Below, piece after piece: positions 9,516 to 16,639 of a DNA stretch of 64,000 nt. Numbering within the stretch: the stretch's first letter is position 1; each line of letters begins with the position of its first letter. The position numbers were made by a program, and so were the translations under genes. The notes beneath the pieces were generated by a model that worked only from the letters and a program-made list of their open reading frames with translations, did no database searches and was not told where the DNA came from. Origin of the DNA: G965232465 sp965276005 (GTDB lineage Bacteria > Pseudomonadota > Alphaproteobacteria > JAQWUY01); NCBI GenBank assembly GCA_965276005.1, contig OZ254962.1, forward strand, positions 930,001 to 994,000, given 5' to 3'.

Positions 9516-10868
9516 TTACACCCGATTTTGCTTTAACTTTTGGGCGATCATAAACGCCATTTCCAACGCCTGTTCGGCATTTAGGCGGGGGTCGCAAAAA
9601 GTGTGGTATCTGTCGGCTAAGTCCGCTTCTGTGATGGGGACGCTACCGCCTGTGCATTCGGTAACATTTGCCCCGGTCATTTCCAAGTGTACCCCCCCCG
9701 CATAGGAGCCTTCCGCTTTGTGTACATCGAAGAAAGTCTCGACCTCTTGCCAAATGCTTTGCAATGGACGGGTTTTATAGCCCGTAGATGCCTTGACGGT
9801 ATTGCCGTGCATGGGATCACAAGACCACACAACCCGTTTGCCCTGCCGTTGTACCGCTCGAATCAGGCGGGGCAAATTGTCGGCGACTTTGTCCGCCCCC
9901 ATGCGAATAATTAAAGTCAACCGTCCCGCCTCATTTTCTGGGTTTAATATATCGCACATCTGCAACAGTTCGTCCGCCTGCACAGTCGGACCGCACTTCA
10001 TGCCGATGGGGTTTTTGATGCCCCGAAAGAACTCCGCATGTGCCAGGTCGGGCTGGCGGGTACGCTCCCCTAGCCACAGCATGTGGGCAGAAGTGTCATA
10101 CCAATCGCCGCTGGTGCTGTCCAAGCGGGTAAGGGCTTGTTCGTATTGCAACAACAGGGCTTCGTGGGAAGTATACAAAGTGGTTTCTTTAAACTGTTCC
10201 AAATCATCGGCAATACCACACGCTTTCATAAACGCCAAACAGTCGTCGATCTGTTGATTGATAGCATGAAATTTTTTGTACGCCGACGACCCTTTGGTAA
10301 AATCTTGTGTCCAGCGGTGTACTTTGTGCAGATTGGCAAACCCCCCCTGTGCAAACGCCCGCAACAAGTTTTGTGTCGATGCAGATTGGTGGTACGCCTG
10401 TACCATACGCATAGGATCGGGGATACGGGCTTCGGCGGTAAATTCTGCCCCGTTGATAATATCGCCCCGATAACTGGGCAGCTCGACCCCGTCGACAGTT
10501 TCCGTATCCGAAGAACGGGGCTTGGCAAATTGCCCCGCCATACGAGCAACCTTGACCACCGGCATCGAAGCGGCAAAAGTAAGAATCACCGCCATTTGCA
10601 TAATTACTTTAAACGATTCCCGAATGTTTACCGTGCTAAAATCTTGAAAGCTTTCTGCACAGTCGCCCCCTTGTAGTAAAAACGCCTGTCCGTGTGCTAC
10701 CCGTGCCAGCTCCGCTTTTAGGCTGCGGGCTTCGCCGGCAAAAATTAACGGCGGTTGGTTGGCAAGCACAGCCTCCGCCCGTTGCACAGCGGCTTCATCC
10801 GTATAAGTGGGCACTTGTAAAATATGTCTTTGCCGCCACGATTCGGGCGTCCATTCGGTGTGTGTCAT
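9516..10868 (-). CDS. aroG: Class II 3-deoxy-7-phosphoheptulonate (DAHP) synthase
   Basis: First enzyme of the shikimate pathway, condensing phosphoenolpyruvate with erythrose 4-phosphate. The 450 residues match the class II (plant/mycobacterial) family, not E. coli AroFGH. Visible motifs include FLLQGGDCAESF, RMAGQFAKPRS, SYRGDIING, GMKCGPTV, VWSCDPMHGNT and GGVHLEMTG. The ATG at 10868 follows GAGAGGAGAGGA, a strong ribosome-binding site. The frame is open further upstream, but that part overlaps a separate small ORF and looks non-coding in this frame. Confidence 0.93.
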   Translation of the reverse strand: MTHTEWTPESWRQRHILQVPTYTDEAAVQRAEAVLANQPPLIFAGEARSLKAELARVAHGQAFLLQGGDCAESFQDFSTVNIRESFKVIMQMAVILTFAASMPVVKVARMAGQFAKPRSSDTETVDGVELPSYRGDIINGAEFTAEARIPDPMRMVQAYHQSASTQNLLRAFAQGGFANLHKVHRWTQDFTKGSSAYKKFHAINQQIDDCLAFMKACGIADDLEQFKETTLYTSHEALLLQYEQALTRLDSTSGDWYDTSAHMLWLGERTRQPDLAHAEFFRGIKNPIGMKCGPTVQADELLQMCDILNPENEAGRLTLIIRMGADKVADNLPRLIRAVQRQGKRVVWSCDPMHGNTVKASTGYKTRPLQSIWQEVETFFDVHKAEGSYAGGVHLEMTGANVTECTGGSVPITEADLADRYHTFCDPRLNAEQALEMAFMIAQKLKQNRV

Positions 10869-10882
10869 AGTATCCTCTCCTC

Positions 10883-10981
10883 TCAAAAACAACATCCATA
10901 TGGGGGGCTTGTTACAAGCCAAGCCCATAATACCAAAACTAATGGTAAAATCAAATAGTATTTTAGTGCGTCTTTGTTCAT
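10883..10981 (-). CDS. Possible 32-residue leader peptide or small membrane protein before aroG
   Basis: A short ORF ends 14 bases before the aroG ATG, with its stop codon just inside the aroG ribosome-binding region. The product has a hydrophobic core (LILPLVLVLWAWLV) and six aromatic residues in 32, including Tyr-Tyr and Trp-Ala-Trp. The transcript over it can form the hairpin GGCTTG-TAA-CAAGCC or, alternatively, GGGCTTG with CAAGCCC around an eight-base loop. It could be an attenuation leader sensing aromatic amino acids, a small membrane protein, or chance. No homologue is recognised. Confidence 0.4.
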   Translation of the reverse strand: MNKDALKYYLILPLVLVLWAWLVTSPPYGCCF

Positions 10982-11190
10982 GGCTGTGGTGAAAACAGCA
11001 CCCACCAAACCATAGTGCGAATCCTATGAGTCCGCTGTCCAATTATCTATACCAGACCAAAAAATATTATGTGGGGGGTGTAATTTTACCTTGTACTTTC
11101 ATTTCGCCACTCGGGGAGCATCAAACACCGCAAGCAACACCTCAGATAAACACACCGATTGTGGATATTATCGAAACAGTCATTTTATTC

Positions 11191-11283
11191 CTAATTCACA
11201 AATGCGGATACCAACATGTACACACCGACTCCACCGGCAATAAAACCAACAGCCAATATACCCAATACTGTTATAATTTCCAT
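11191..11283 (-). CDS. Putative 30-residue single-span membrane peptide
   Basis: A tiny ORF with a clear ribosome-binding site (AAGGAG, seven bases before the ATG). The product is almost wholly one hydrophobic, glycine-rich helix (core ITVLGILAVGFIAGGVGVYM). It starts 11 bases after the stop of the 43-residue ORF, so the two look like a two-gene transcript. No family is recognised. Small subunits of membrane complexes have this appearance, but nothing nearby names a partner. Confidence 0.5.
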   Translation of the reverse strand: MEIITVLGILAVGFIAGGVGVYMLVSAFVN

Positions 11284-11294
11284 AACATTACTCC

Positions 11295-11426
11295 TTATTT
11301 ATCTGCACACTCTGTACATTGCCATACATATTTTTCCATGAGACACACAGCATAATGGCTAGCAACAGCCACCATTACCGCCCCAATGCCACTAAGTACG
11401 ATACCAATTTTTCCCGCCTTACTCAT
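11295..11426 (-). CDS. Putative 43-residue small membrane protein
   Basis: A small ORF with a hydrophobic segment (residues 7-29) and a short cysteine-containing tail (WQCTECADK, a CxxC pair). An extended -10 box TGGTATAAT ends only six bases before its ATG, so the message could be leaderless. It is followed closely by the 30-residue ORF. No homologue is recognised. The good promoter and the spacing to the next ORF are the case for its being real. Confidence 0.45.
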   Translation of the reverse strand: MSKAGKIGIVLSGIGAVMVAVASHYAVCLMEKYVWQCTECADK

Positions 11427-11432
11427 ATTCGC

Positions 11433-11462
11433 ATTATACCACAGATTGCCGCTGTTGTGTAA
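11433..11462 (-). promoter_or_regulatory. Promoter for the small ORFs downstream of ispG
   Basis: On the minus strand TTACAC, an 18-base spacer and TGG-TATAAT form an extended -10 promoter with a perfect -10 hexamer. The predicted transcription start falls at or next to the ATG at 11426. Confidence 0.5.
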
Positions 11463-11514
11463 TGCAATTTGTGAAGGTTAATGACATAGACAGAATTGAC
11501 ATTATACACCCCCT

Positions 11515-12345
11515 TTATCTGTTACCTGTGTGCCGCAACCCCAATGCGTTTAGAATAGCGAAACCGGTTTTGATCTCCTCGACCGGGTCAGCGGACAGCG
11601 ATATACGAATGGTATCGCCGACACCCGCCCACAAAATGTTTCCCACGCCAATAGCCGAACGAATAGACCCGCCCACCAAGCCACCGCTTTCGGTAATGCC
11701 CACATGAAACGGATATGTACACACATCTGCCAATTGGTGATACGCCGTACATGCCATAAACACATCGGACGCTTTTACGGCAATTTTAAATTCAAAAAAA
11801 TCTTCGTCTTCTAAGATTTTTGCGTGTTCCAACGCACTTTCGACCAATGCATCGGGGGTCGGTTCGTTATATTTTTTCAGCAAGTGCTTTTCCAAAGATC
11901 CCCCGTTTACCCCAATCCGTATGGAACACCCATAGTCTTTGGCGGCTTGTACCACTTCTTGCACCCGGCTGCGACTGCCGATATTGCCCGGGTTAATCCG
12001 CAAGCAGGCCGCCCCCGCCTCTGCCGCCTCAATCGCCCGTTTGTAGTGGAAATGAATATCGGCAATAATGGGAATCGGTGCATGTTTAACAATGTCTTTT
12101 AGTGCAACCGTACTGTCTTCATCGGGACACGATACACGGATTAAATCCGCCCCCGCCTCTGCACAGTCGACAATCTGGTCGATAGTGGCTTTTACATCGG
12201 TGGTTAAAGTATTGGTCATGGTTTGCACGCTTATGGGGGCAGCCCCGCCAACGGCGACACTGCCGACCATAATTTGGCGGCACTTGCGGCGGGGTATACG
12301 GTCGCTTGCCCTGTCCTGCCCTATGCTGTTGTATACATCGTTCAT
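11515..12345 (-). CDS. ispG: 4-hydroxy-3-methylbut-2-enyl diphosphate synthase, C-terminally truncated
   Basis: IspG (GcpE) makes HMBPP in the MEP isoprenoid pathway. The TIM-barrel domain is intact over residues 1-268 (SVQTMTNT, ADIHFHYKRAI, CLRINPGNIG, RIGVNGGSLE, KASDV, GITESGG, SLSADPVEEIK), but the frame stops at residue 276 just after LGLRHTG. In bacterial IspG about 95 more residues follow. They form the [4Fe-4S] domain with three conserved cysteines and a glutamate that are essential for catalysis. None of the frames seen in the 230 bases downstream encodes that domain. The start overlaps rodZ by four bases. This is either a decayed gene, a rearranged locus, or an enzyme whose Fe-S part is encoded elsewhere. 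Confidence 0.9.
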   Translation of the reverse strand: MNDVYNSIGQDRASDRIPRRKCRQIMVGSVAVGGAAPISVQTMTNTLTTDVKATIDQIVDCAEAGADLIRVSCPDEDSTVALKDIVKHAPIPIIADIHFHYKRAIEAAEAGAACLRINPGNIGSRSRVQEVVQAAKDYGCSIRIGVNGGSLEKHLLKKYNEPTPDALVESALEHAKILEDEDFFEFKIAVKASDVFMACTAYHQLADVCTYPFHVGITESGGLVGGSIRSAIGVGNILWAGVGDTIRISLSADPVEEIKTGFAILNALGLRHTGNR

Positions 12346-12890
12346 TGTGTATTGCTGTTTGGTTGTTGCAGTCCCGAATTCATATTCAGAGGGGCGATTT
12401 CAACACCCCCCTGTTGTAGTAAGGTTGTATCTTGTTCGACAACATTTTGATAATAGATAAAAACAACCGTTGCCCCAACCCCTAAAATCATCAACAGCAA
12501 CGCAAACACAAACACATAAAATTTTCTACGGCTTTGTCGTTGTAAAGTCATCATATTGTCGGCAATGTTTTTATTTTTCTGCTTGTGTCCCGCCAGTGCC
12601 AAATAGCTTTGATATTCGCCCACATAGTCATCTGATTCGATGTCTAATATCTTGCAATATGTGCGGATAAAACCGACCGTGTAGGCTTCGCACGGTAGTT
12701 TGTCGTATTCATTAGCCTCTAAGGCGTACAGAAAATCACGGGATATATAGGTGCGATCGGCTAAGTCGTCGATGGTGATGTTTTTACTCAGGCGTTTGCG
12801 TTGCAGCCTGCTGCCAAAACTTATTTCCGATATGTCGGTCATATGCGATGCCAACTGTTCAATTTTTTCTATGTCTGATGATTTTGTCAT
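12342..12890 (-). CDS. rodZ: RodZ-like helix-turn-helix membrane protein (short form)
   Basis: Predicted cytoskeleton-linked protein. An N-terminal RodZ-type HTH domain (residues ~25-95, with SFGSRLQRKRLSKNITIDD and the EANEYDKLP segment) is followed by a basic stretch, one membrane span (~123-146) and a short periplasmic tail of about 35 residues. RodZ binds MreB and supports rod shape. The large periplasmic domain of E. coli RodZ is absent, but that part varies between species. Gene order rodZ-ispG is widely conserved and supports the name. Confidence 0.75.
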   Translation of the reverse strand: MTKSSDIEKIEQLASHMTDISEISFGSRLQRKRLSKNITIDDLADRTYISRDFLYALEANEYDKLPCEAYTVGFIRTYCKILDIESDDYVGEYQSYLALAGHKQKNKNIADNMMTLQRQSRRKFYVFVFALLLMILGVGATVVFIYYQNVVEQDTTLLQQGGVEIAPLNMNSGLQQPNSNTQ

Positions 12891-12895
12891 GGTGC

Positions 12896-14152
12896 TTATA
12901 CCCTCTTGCTGTTGTCTAATCCATACGCTGCATGTAGCACCCGTGTTGCCAATTCCACATAATCCCGTTCGATAATCACAGAAATCTTAATTTCACTGGT
13001 GGCAATGGATTTAATGTTAATGTTTTTTTCCGCTAACGCCGTAAACATCTTTTGGGCGATCCCCGCATATGATTGCATACCGACACCGACCACGGATACT
13101 TTGGCGATATTGCTGTTACTGCGAACAGATTCGTATTGTAATATGGCTTTATTTTGTTCGATAATCTGTAAAGTTTTCTGCACATCGTCCTCAGGAATAG
13201 TAAAGGTCACATCGGTCGTACGGCCATTATTAGAATTGGTTTGTACAATCATATCCACATTGATATTGGCATCGCCAATGGGTGTAAACAGTTTGCTGAC
13301 ACTGCCCGGTAAATCGGGCAGCCCCATCAGGTGGATATGTGCTTCGGTTTTTTGAACGGCAATGCCCGTTACAACTTGTTTTTCCATAGTTTCATCCTCG
13401 TTTGTAATGAGTGTCCCCGGTTTATCTTCGAACGAAGAAAGCACCTGCAACGGCATTTTGTGGGTCATGGCAATTTGTACCGACCGGGTTTGCAGCACTT
13501 TACTGCCTAGTGATGCCATTTCGAGCATTTCTTCGAAACTGATTTTATCGATCTTGCGGGCTTGTGGGACGATTCTGGGGTCAGTCGTATACACCCCGTC
13601 CACATCCGTATATATATCACAGCGATCCGCTTTAATAGCGACCGCCAACGCTACCGCCGAAGTGTCAGACCCTCCCCGTCCCAGCGTGGTAATACGCATG
13701 GTATCTTTATAATACCCCTGAAACCCTGCGACGACCGCCACCGTGCCTTTGGCAATAGAATCGACAAGCACGCTGGCATCAATATCCTCAATCCGTGCCC
13801 GCCCGTGTGCGTGGGTGGTTTGAATCCCCGCTTGCCACCCCAACCACGAACGGGCAGGCACTCTCAACTGTTGCAAGTGCAAAGACAACAATCCGGCGGT
13901 AACCTGTTCCCCAGATGCCACCACTGCATCGTATTCTTGCGGGTCATATGCAGGGGCAGATTTTTCCACATACTCTATCAGCTGATTGGTAACCCCAGAC
14001 ATAGCCGACACGACAACACATACTTGATTGCCCGCTTGATTGCCCGCTTGATTGCCCGCATCGACTTGTGTTTTTACCCGTTGGGCGACATTGGCGATGC
14101 GATCCAAATCGCCCACCGAAGTGCCACCAAATTTCATAACTATGCGTTGCAT
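12896..14152 (-). CDS. lysC: Aspartate kinase
   Basis: Phosphorylates aspartate, the first step towards lysine, threonine, methionine and diaminopimelate. It has the kinase motif KFGGTSVGD near the N-terminus, GRGGSDTSAVAL and two C-terminal ACT domains (RTTDVTFTIPEDD; VSVVGVGMQSYAGIA) that bind feedback inhibitors. The ATG at 14152 is preferred because AGGGA lies just upstream. An ATG at 14167 would add five residues but falls directly after a possible -10 box (TATACT). An in-frame 12-bp tandem repeat near the start gives a GNQA repeat. It lies five bases from rodZ. Confidence 0.93.
   Translation of the reverse strand: MQRIVMKFGGTSVGDLDRIANVAQRVKTQVDAGNQAGNQAGNQVCVVVSAMSGVTNQLIEYVEKSAPAYDPQEYDAVVASGEQVTAGLLSLHLQQLRVPARSWLGWQAGIQTTHAHGRARIEDIDASVLVDSIAKGTVAVVAGFQGYYKDTMRITTLGRGGSDTSAVALAVAIKADRCDIYTDVDGVYTTDPRIVPQARKIDKISFEEMLEMASLGSKVLQTRSVQIAMTHKMPLQVLSSFEDKPGTLITNEDETMEKQVVTGIAVQKTEAHIHLMGLPDLPGSVSKLFTPIGDANINVDMIVQTNSNNGRTTDVTFTIPEDDVQKTLQIIEQNKAILQYESVRSNSNIAKVSVVGVGMQSYAGIAQKMFTALAEKNINIKSIATSEIKISVIIERDYVELATRVLHAAYGLDNSKRV
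14023..14058 (-). repeat. 12-bp tandem repeat (three copies) inside lysC
   Basis: Three exact copies of CTTGATTGCCCG (plus-strand reading) encode repeated Gly-Asn-Gln-Ala in the loop before the second kinase strand. The unit is in frame, so gain or loss of copies would lengthen or shorten the loop without breaking the gene. Confidence 0.9.
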
Positions 14153-14256
14153 AACATCCCTTTTCATAGTATACCCGTGCCCTGTACATCTAAAGCCAAA
14201 ATCATATAAGATGATTTCAATTGTACTGGTTGATTTTTGTTTGTGGCTTGCTCGTG

Positions 14257-14384
14257 AGTCTAGGGGGCTTCGCCCCCCGTGCGTTTAATGTGGATTTTAC
14301 CGCACTTCGTGCGACAAAATACCACACGCACTTCCCCCCGGCTCTGCACCACATCGGGCTATCGCCCTCAGCGGTTGCAACCAG
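14257..14384 (+). repeat. Hairpin-rich ~128-bp repeat, copy 1
   Basis: First of four near-identical units around ubiG, all in one orientation. It begins AGTCTAGGGGG and contains three stem-loops (GGGGGC-TTC-GCCCCC; CGCAC-TTC-GTGCG; GGGC-TATC-GCCC), then GCGGTTGCAACC. The middle hairpin is nested in longer arms (GTGGATTTT ... AAAATACCAC). Short frames across it are not credible genes. The lysC-ubiG gap it sits in (14,168-14,628) shows nothing else. Confidence 0.9.
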
Positions 14385-14510
14385 AGTCTAGGGGGCTTCG
14401 CCCCCCGTGCGTTTAATGTGGATTTTACCGCACTTCGTGCGACAAAATACCACACGCACTTCCCCCCGGCTCTGCACCACATCGGGCTATCGCCCTCAGC
14501 GGTTGCAACC
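14385..14510 (+). repeat. Hairpin-rich ~127-bp repeat, copy 2
   Basis: Direct tandem of copy 1 with nearly the same sequence. It ends in the complete palindrome GCGGTTGCAACCGC. Confidence 0.9.
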
Positions 14511-14628
14511 GCTTTTACAACACCCCATAAAACAACCACTTTATATTAGCTTTGCCATAGTAACAAAAAACAATTTATAAAACAAGCAGTTTAGTGTATT
14601 ATACCCATTTATTCAGGAATACCACACT

Positions 14629-15375
14629 ATGTTAAACAAACAGCAAAAAGCATACAGCACCATCGATGAAATCGAAAAATTTTCTGCATTAGCGAACGAA
14701 TGGTGGAATCCCGATGGCAAAATGAAGCCCTTACACCAATTTAACCCCGCCCGAGTCAGCTATGTAGAACAGCAACTGTGCCATATATATAACTTGGATA
14801 CAACGAACGCAAAACCGTTAAGCGGGCTGGCTATACTGGATGCGGGCTGTGGTGGCGGGTTGTTAAGCGAAAGCTTGGCACTGTTAGGGGCGTCCGTAAC
14901 TGGGATCGATGCCAGTGAACAGATGATAAAAATTGCCCGCATCCACGCCGAAGAAAGCGGACTTTCCATAGATTACCAGCATCTCGATATACAAGAAGTG
15001 TTCGAATCGGGACAAAAATTTGATGCGGTTATCAGTATGGAAGTCGTGGAACATGTAACCGATCCCGAAGGATTCTTACGCACCTGTGGGGGCTGTGTTA
15101 AGGATGAGGGGATGTTGATGGTATCAACCTTAAACCGCACTATGAAATCCTATGCCCTTGCCATTGTCGGGGCGGAATATGTGCTAAAATGGCTGCCCAA
15201 AGGCACCCATGATTGGCACATGTTCTTAAAACCCTCAGAAATATGCCATATGGTCGCCGCCGATGGCTTTACCCCACACCACATGACAGGACTCACCTAC
15301 CACATACTGGAACGGGTATGGCGGCTAAATGAAAAAGATTTAGAAGTCAATTACATCGCTACTTTTGTAAAATAA
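14629..15375 (+). CDS. ubiG: Ubiquinone biosynthesis O-methyltransferase UbiG
   Basis: SAM-dependent methyltransferase for both O-methylations of ubiquinone synthesis. The 248 residues carry the UbiG-specific start (KFSALANEWWNPDGKMKPLH), motif I LDAGCGGGLLSE and the later segments VISMEVVEHVTDPEGFL and STLNRTMKSYA. lysC divergent from ubiG is a common alphaproteobacterial arrangement. Here the gene is set off on both sides by paired ~127-bp repeats in the same orientation, which could allow recombination around it. Confidence 0.94.
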   Translation: MLNKQQKAYSTIDEIEKFSALANEWWNPDGKMKPLHQFNPARVSYVEQQLCHIYNLDTTNAKPLSGLAILDAGCGGGLLSESLALLGASVTGIDASEQMIKIARIHAEESGLSIDYQHLDIQEVFESGQKFDAVISMEVVEHVTDPEGFLRTCGGCVKDEGMLMVSTLNRTMKSYALAIVGAEYVLKWLPKGTHDWHMFLKPSEICHMVAADGFTPHHMTGLTYHILERVWRLNEKDLEVNYIATFVK

Positions 15376-15391
15376 GCTCCCAATTATATAA

Positions 15392-15433
15392 TCTGCACCA
15401 CGACGGGCTAAAGCCCTCAGCGGTTGCAACCAG
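15392..15433 (+). repeat. Partial hairpin repeat (3' end only)
   Basis: The last ~42 bases of the ubiG-flanking repeat, including GGGCTAAAGCCC and GCGGTTGCAACC, start 17 bases after the ubiG stop and run directly into copy 3. This suggests a truncated fifth unit. Confidence 0.8.
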
Positions 15434-15560
15434 AGTCTAGGGGGCTTCGCCCCCCGTGCGTTTAATGTGGATTTTACCGCACTGCGTGCGACAAAATACC
15501 ACACGCACTCCCCCCGGCTCTGCACCACATCGGGCTATCGCCCTCAGCGGTTGCAACCAG
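15434..15560 (+). repeat. Hairpin-rich ~127-bp repeat, copy 3
   Basis: Same unit and orientation as the copies before ubiG. The middle hairpin reads CGCAC-TGC-GTGCG: only the loop has changed. Confidence 0.9.
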
Positions 15561-15686
15561 AGTCTAGGGGGCTTCGCCCCCCGTGCGTTTAATGTGGATT
15601 TTACCATGCTTCGCATGACAAAATACCACACGCACTTCCCCCCGGCTCTGCACCACATCGGGCTAAAGCCCTCAGCGGTTGCAACC
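15561..15686 (+). repeat. Hairpin-rich ~126-bp repeat, copy 4
   Basis: Tandem to copy 3. The middle hairpin is ATGC-TTC-GCAT in place of GCAC-TTC-GTGC: both arms have changed and still pair. The third hairpin reads GGGCT-AA-AGCCC. It ends in the palindrome GCGGTTGCAACCGC. Confidence 0.9.
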
Positions 15687-15694
15687 GCTGTGAA

Positions 15695-15728
15695 CAAAAA
15701 AAAGACCCCCTAGCAAAAAACTAGGGGG
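15695..15728 (-). terminator. Rho-independent terminator, minus strand
   Basis: On the minus strand CCCCCTAG-loop-CTAGGGGG is followed by TCTTTTTTTT, a textbook intrinsic terminator. The same structure on the plus strand lacks a T-run after the stem. No minus-strand gene is found just upstream of it (15,730-16,600), so the transcript it ends is unidentified. Confidence 0.8.
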
Positions 15729-15923
15729 GGAGTTGGAAGTATCTAAGTAGTCATATATCATACCAACAATAGTATTACATATAAAAGAAATGAAGTTCTG
15801 AAAAAAATATCTCAGTGCTTGCATTTGTACTATAACAATATGCTATCGATAAAAATACTGCCAATACGCAAATCTTTTTAAAAGTTCGTAAACAACAGCA
15901 AAATCGCCAAAATACCTGTGCAA

Positions 15924-16019
15924 ATATCGTGAAATACATACAAATTGTTATTCACGATATGCCTAATATCGTAAATAACATATATCTGTTATCTTTATAT
16001 AGAAAATTACATACGATAT
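15924..16019. promoter_or_regulatory. Cluster of inverted ATATCGT sites in an AT-rich intergenic region
   Basis: Between the terminator and the nuclease gene (15,730-16,160) the DNA is strongly AT-rich and has no credible gene. It holds a perfect 10-bp inverted repeat, ATATCGTGAA-N17-TTCACGATAT (15924-15960), then ATATCGT at 15966 and ACGATAT at 16013. The spacing suggests paired binding sites for a regulator, or hairpins in a small RNA. No known operator is recognised. Confidence 0.55.
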
Positions 16020-16162
16020 TAAGTATATAAACTCGACAAATATATAAACGCAGACAACAAAATCCTCCCTACCTTGTGCGTATATTTTAAAATATTTATA
16101 TATCTTTGGTTGTTTTTGTAGTAGAATACACCTTTTGAATGTATTTTTATTAGGATATGCAA

Positions 16163-16639
16163 ATGAAAATTTTCAATATGAGTATATTATGGGTGTGTAT
16201 CGTATGGGCAAGCTATGGTTTTGCCACCGATGATTTTGACCGTGACCTATATAAGTATAAATCGCCTACATACCTTGGGGGTACAGTCTCTTTTTATCGG
16301 GGGAGTACCACCTGTAATTTACAAGCGGATCATGTGGTGTCATTAAAAGACGCCCATGACAGCGGGGCAAGCCTGTTCAGCCCCGCCGAAAAACAGCGAT
16401 TTGCCAACGACCCGGAGAATTTAGTCCCCGCTTGTGCCGATGTAAACCAGATGAAAGGGGCACGACCACCGAAAGATTTTTGGCGGTTATCCAACGATAA
16501 CAAAGGGGTAGAAATAGACTGGAACCTGCACCTTTGGTGTAGATATGTACACAGGTATTATTACATCAAAGCCAAATATAACCTGTCATTTGCAAACAAT
16601 GATACAGAGATATTTAAGCGGTGTTCCCCCCCATTCTAA
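16163..16639 (+). CDS. Secreted HNH-family (DUF1524-like) nuclease
   Basis: Predicted exported endonuclease. A signal peptide (residues 1-~21) precedes a small domain with CNLQADHVVSLKDAHDSGAS and NLVPACADVNQMKGARPPKD, the pattern of HNH / His-Me finger enzymes of the GmrSD C-terminal (DUF1524) type. Asp56-His57 would be catalytic and the Asn/Lys segment near 95-98 would help bind metal. Four cysteines outside the signal peptide (51, 91, 126, 153) could form disulfides in the periplasm or outside. The ATG at 16163 is chosen because AGGA is seven bases upstream; the ATG at 16157 is too close to it. The 3' end overlaps the convergent cytidylyltransferase gene by 26 bases. Confidence 0.75.
   Translation: MKIFNMSILWVCIVWASYGFATDDFDRDLYKYKSPTYLGGTVSFYRGSTTCNLQADHVVSLKDAHDSGASLFSPAEKQRFANDPENLVPACADVNQMKGARPPKDFWRLSNDNKGVEIDWNLHLWCRYVHRYYYIKAKYNLSFANNDTEIFKRCSPPF

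Noticed and set aside
10869..11042. 58-residue N-terminal extension of the DAHP synthase
   Set aside because: It has no family similarity, overlaps the 32-residue ORF, and the ATG at 10868 has a far better ribosome-binding site.
14297..14539. Minus-strand ORF of 80 residues, and similar ones at 15,340-15,697, in the ubiG-flanking repeats
   Set aside because: They run through the hairpin repeats and repeat themselves. Such frames are typical false calls in palindromic elements.
14257..15686. Composite transposon carrying ubiG
   Set aside because: No transposase, no terminal inverted repeats around the whole segment and no clear target duplication. lysC/ubiG adjacency is ancestral, so ubiG was not brought in.
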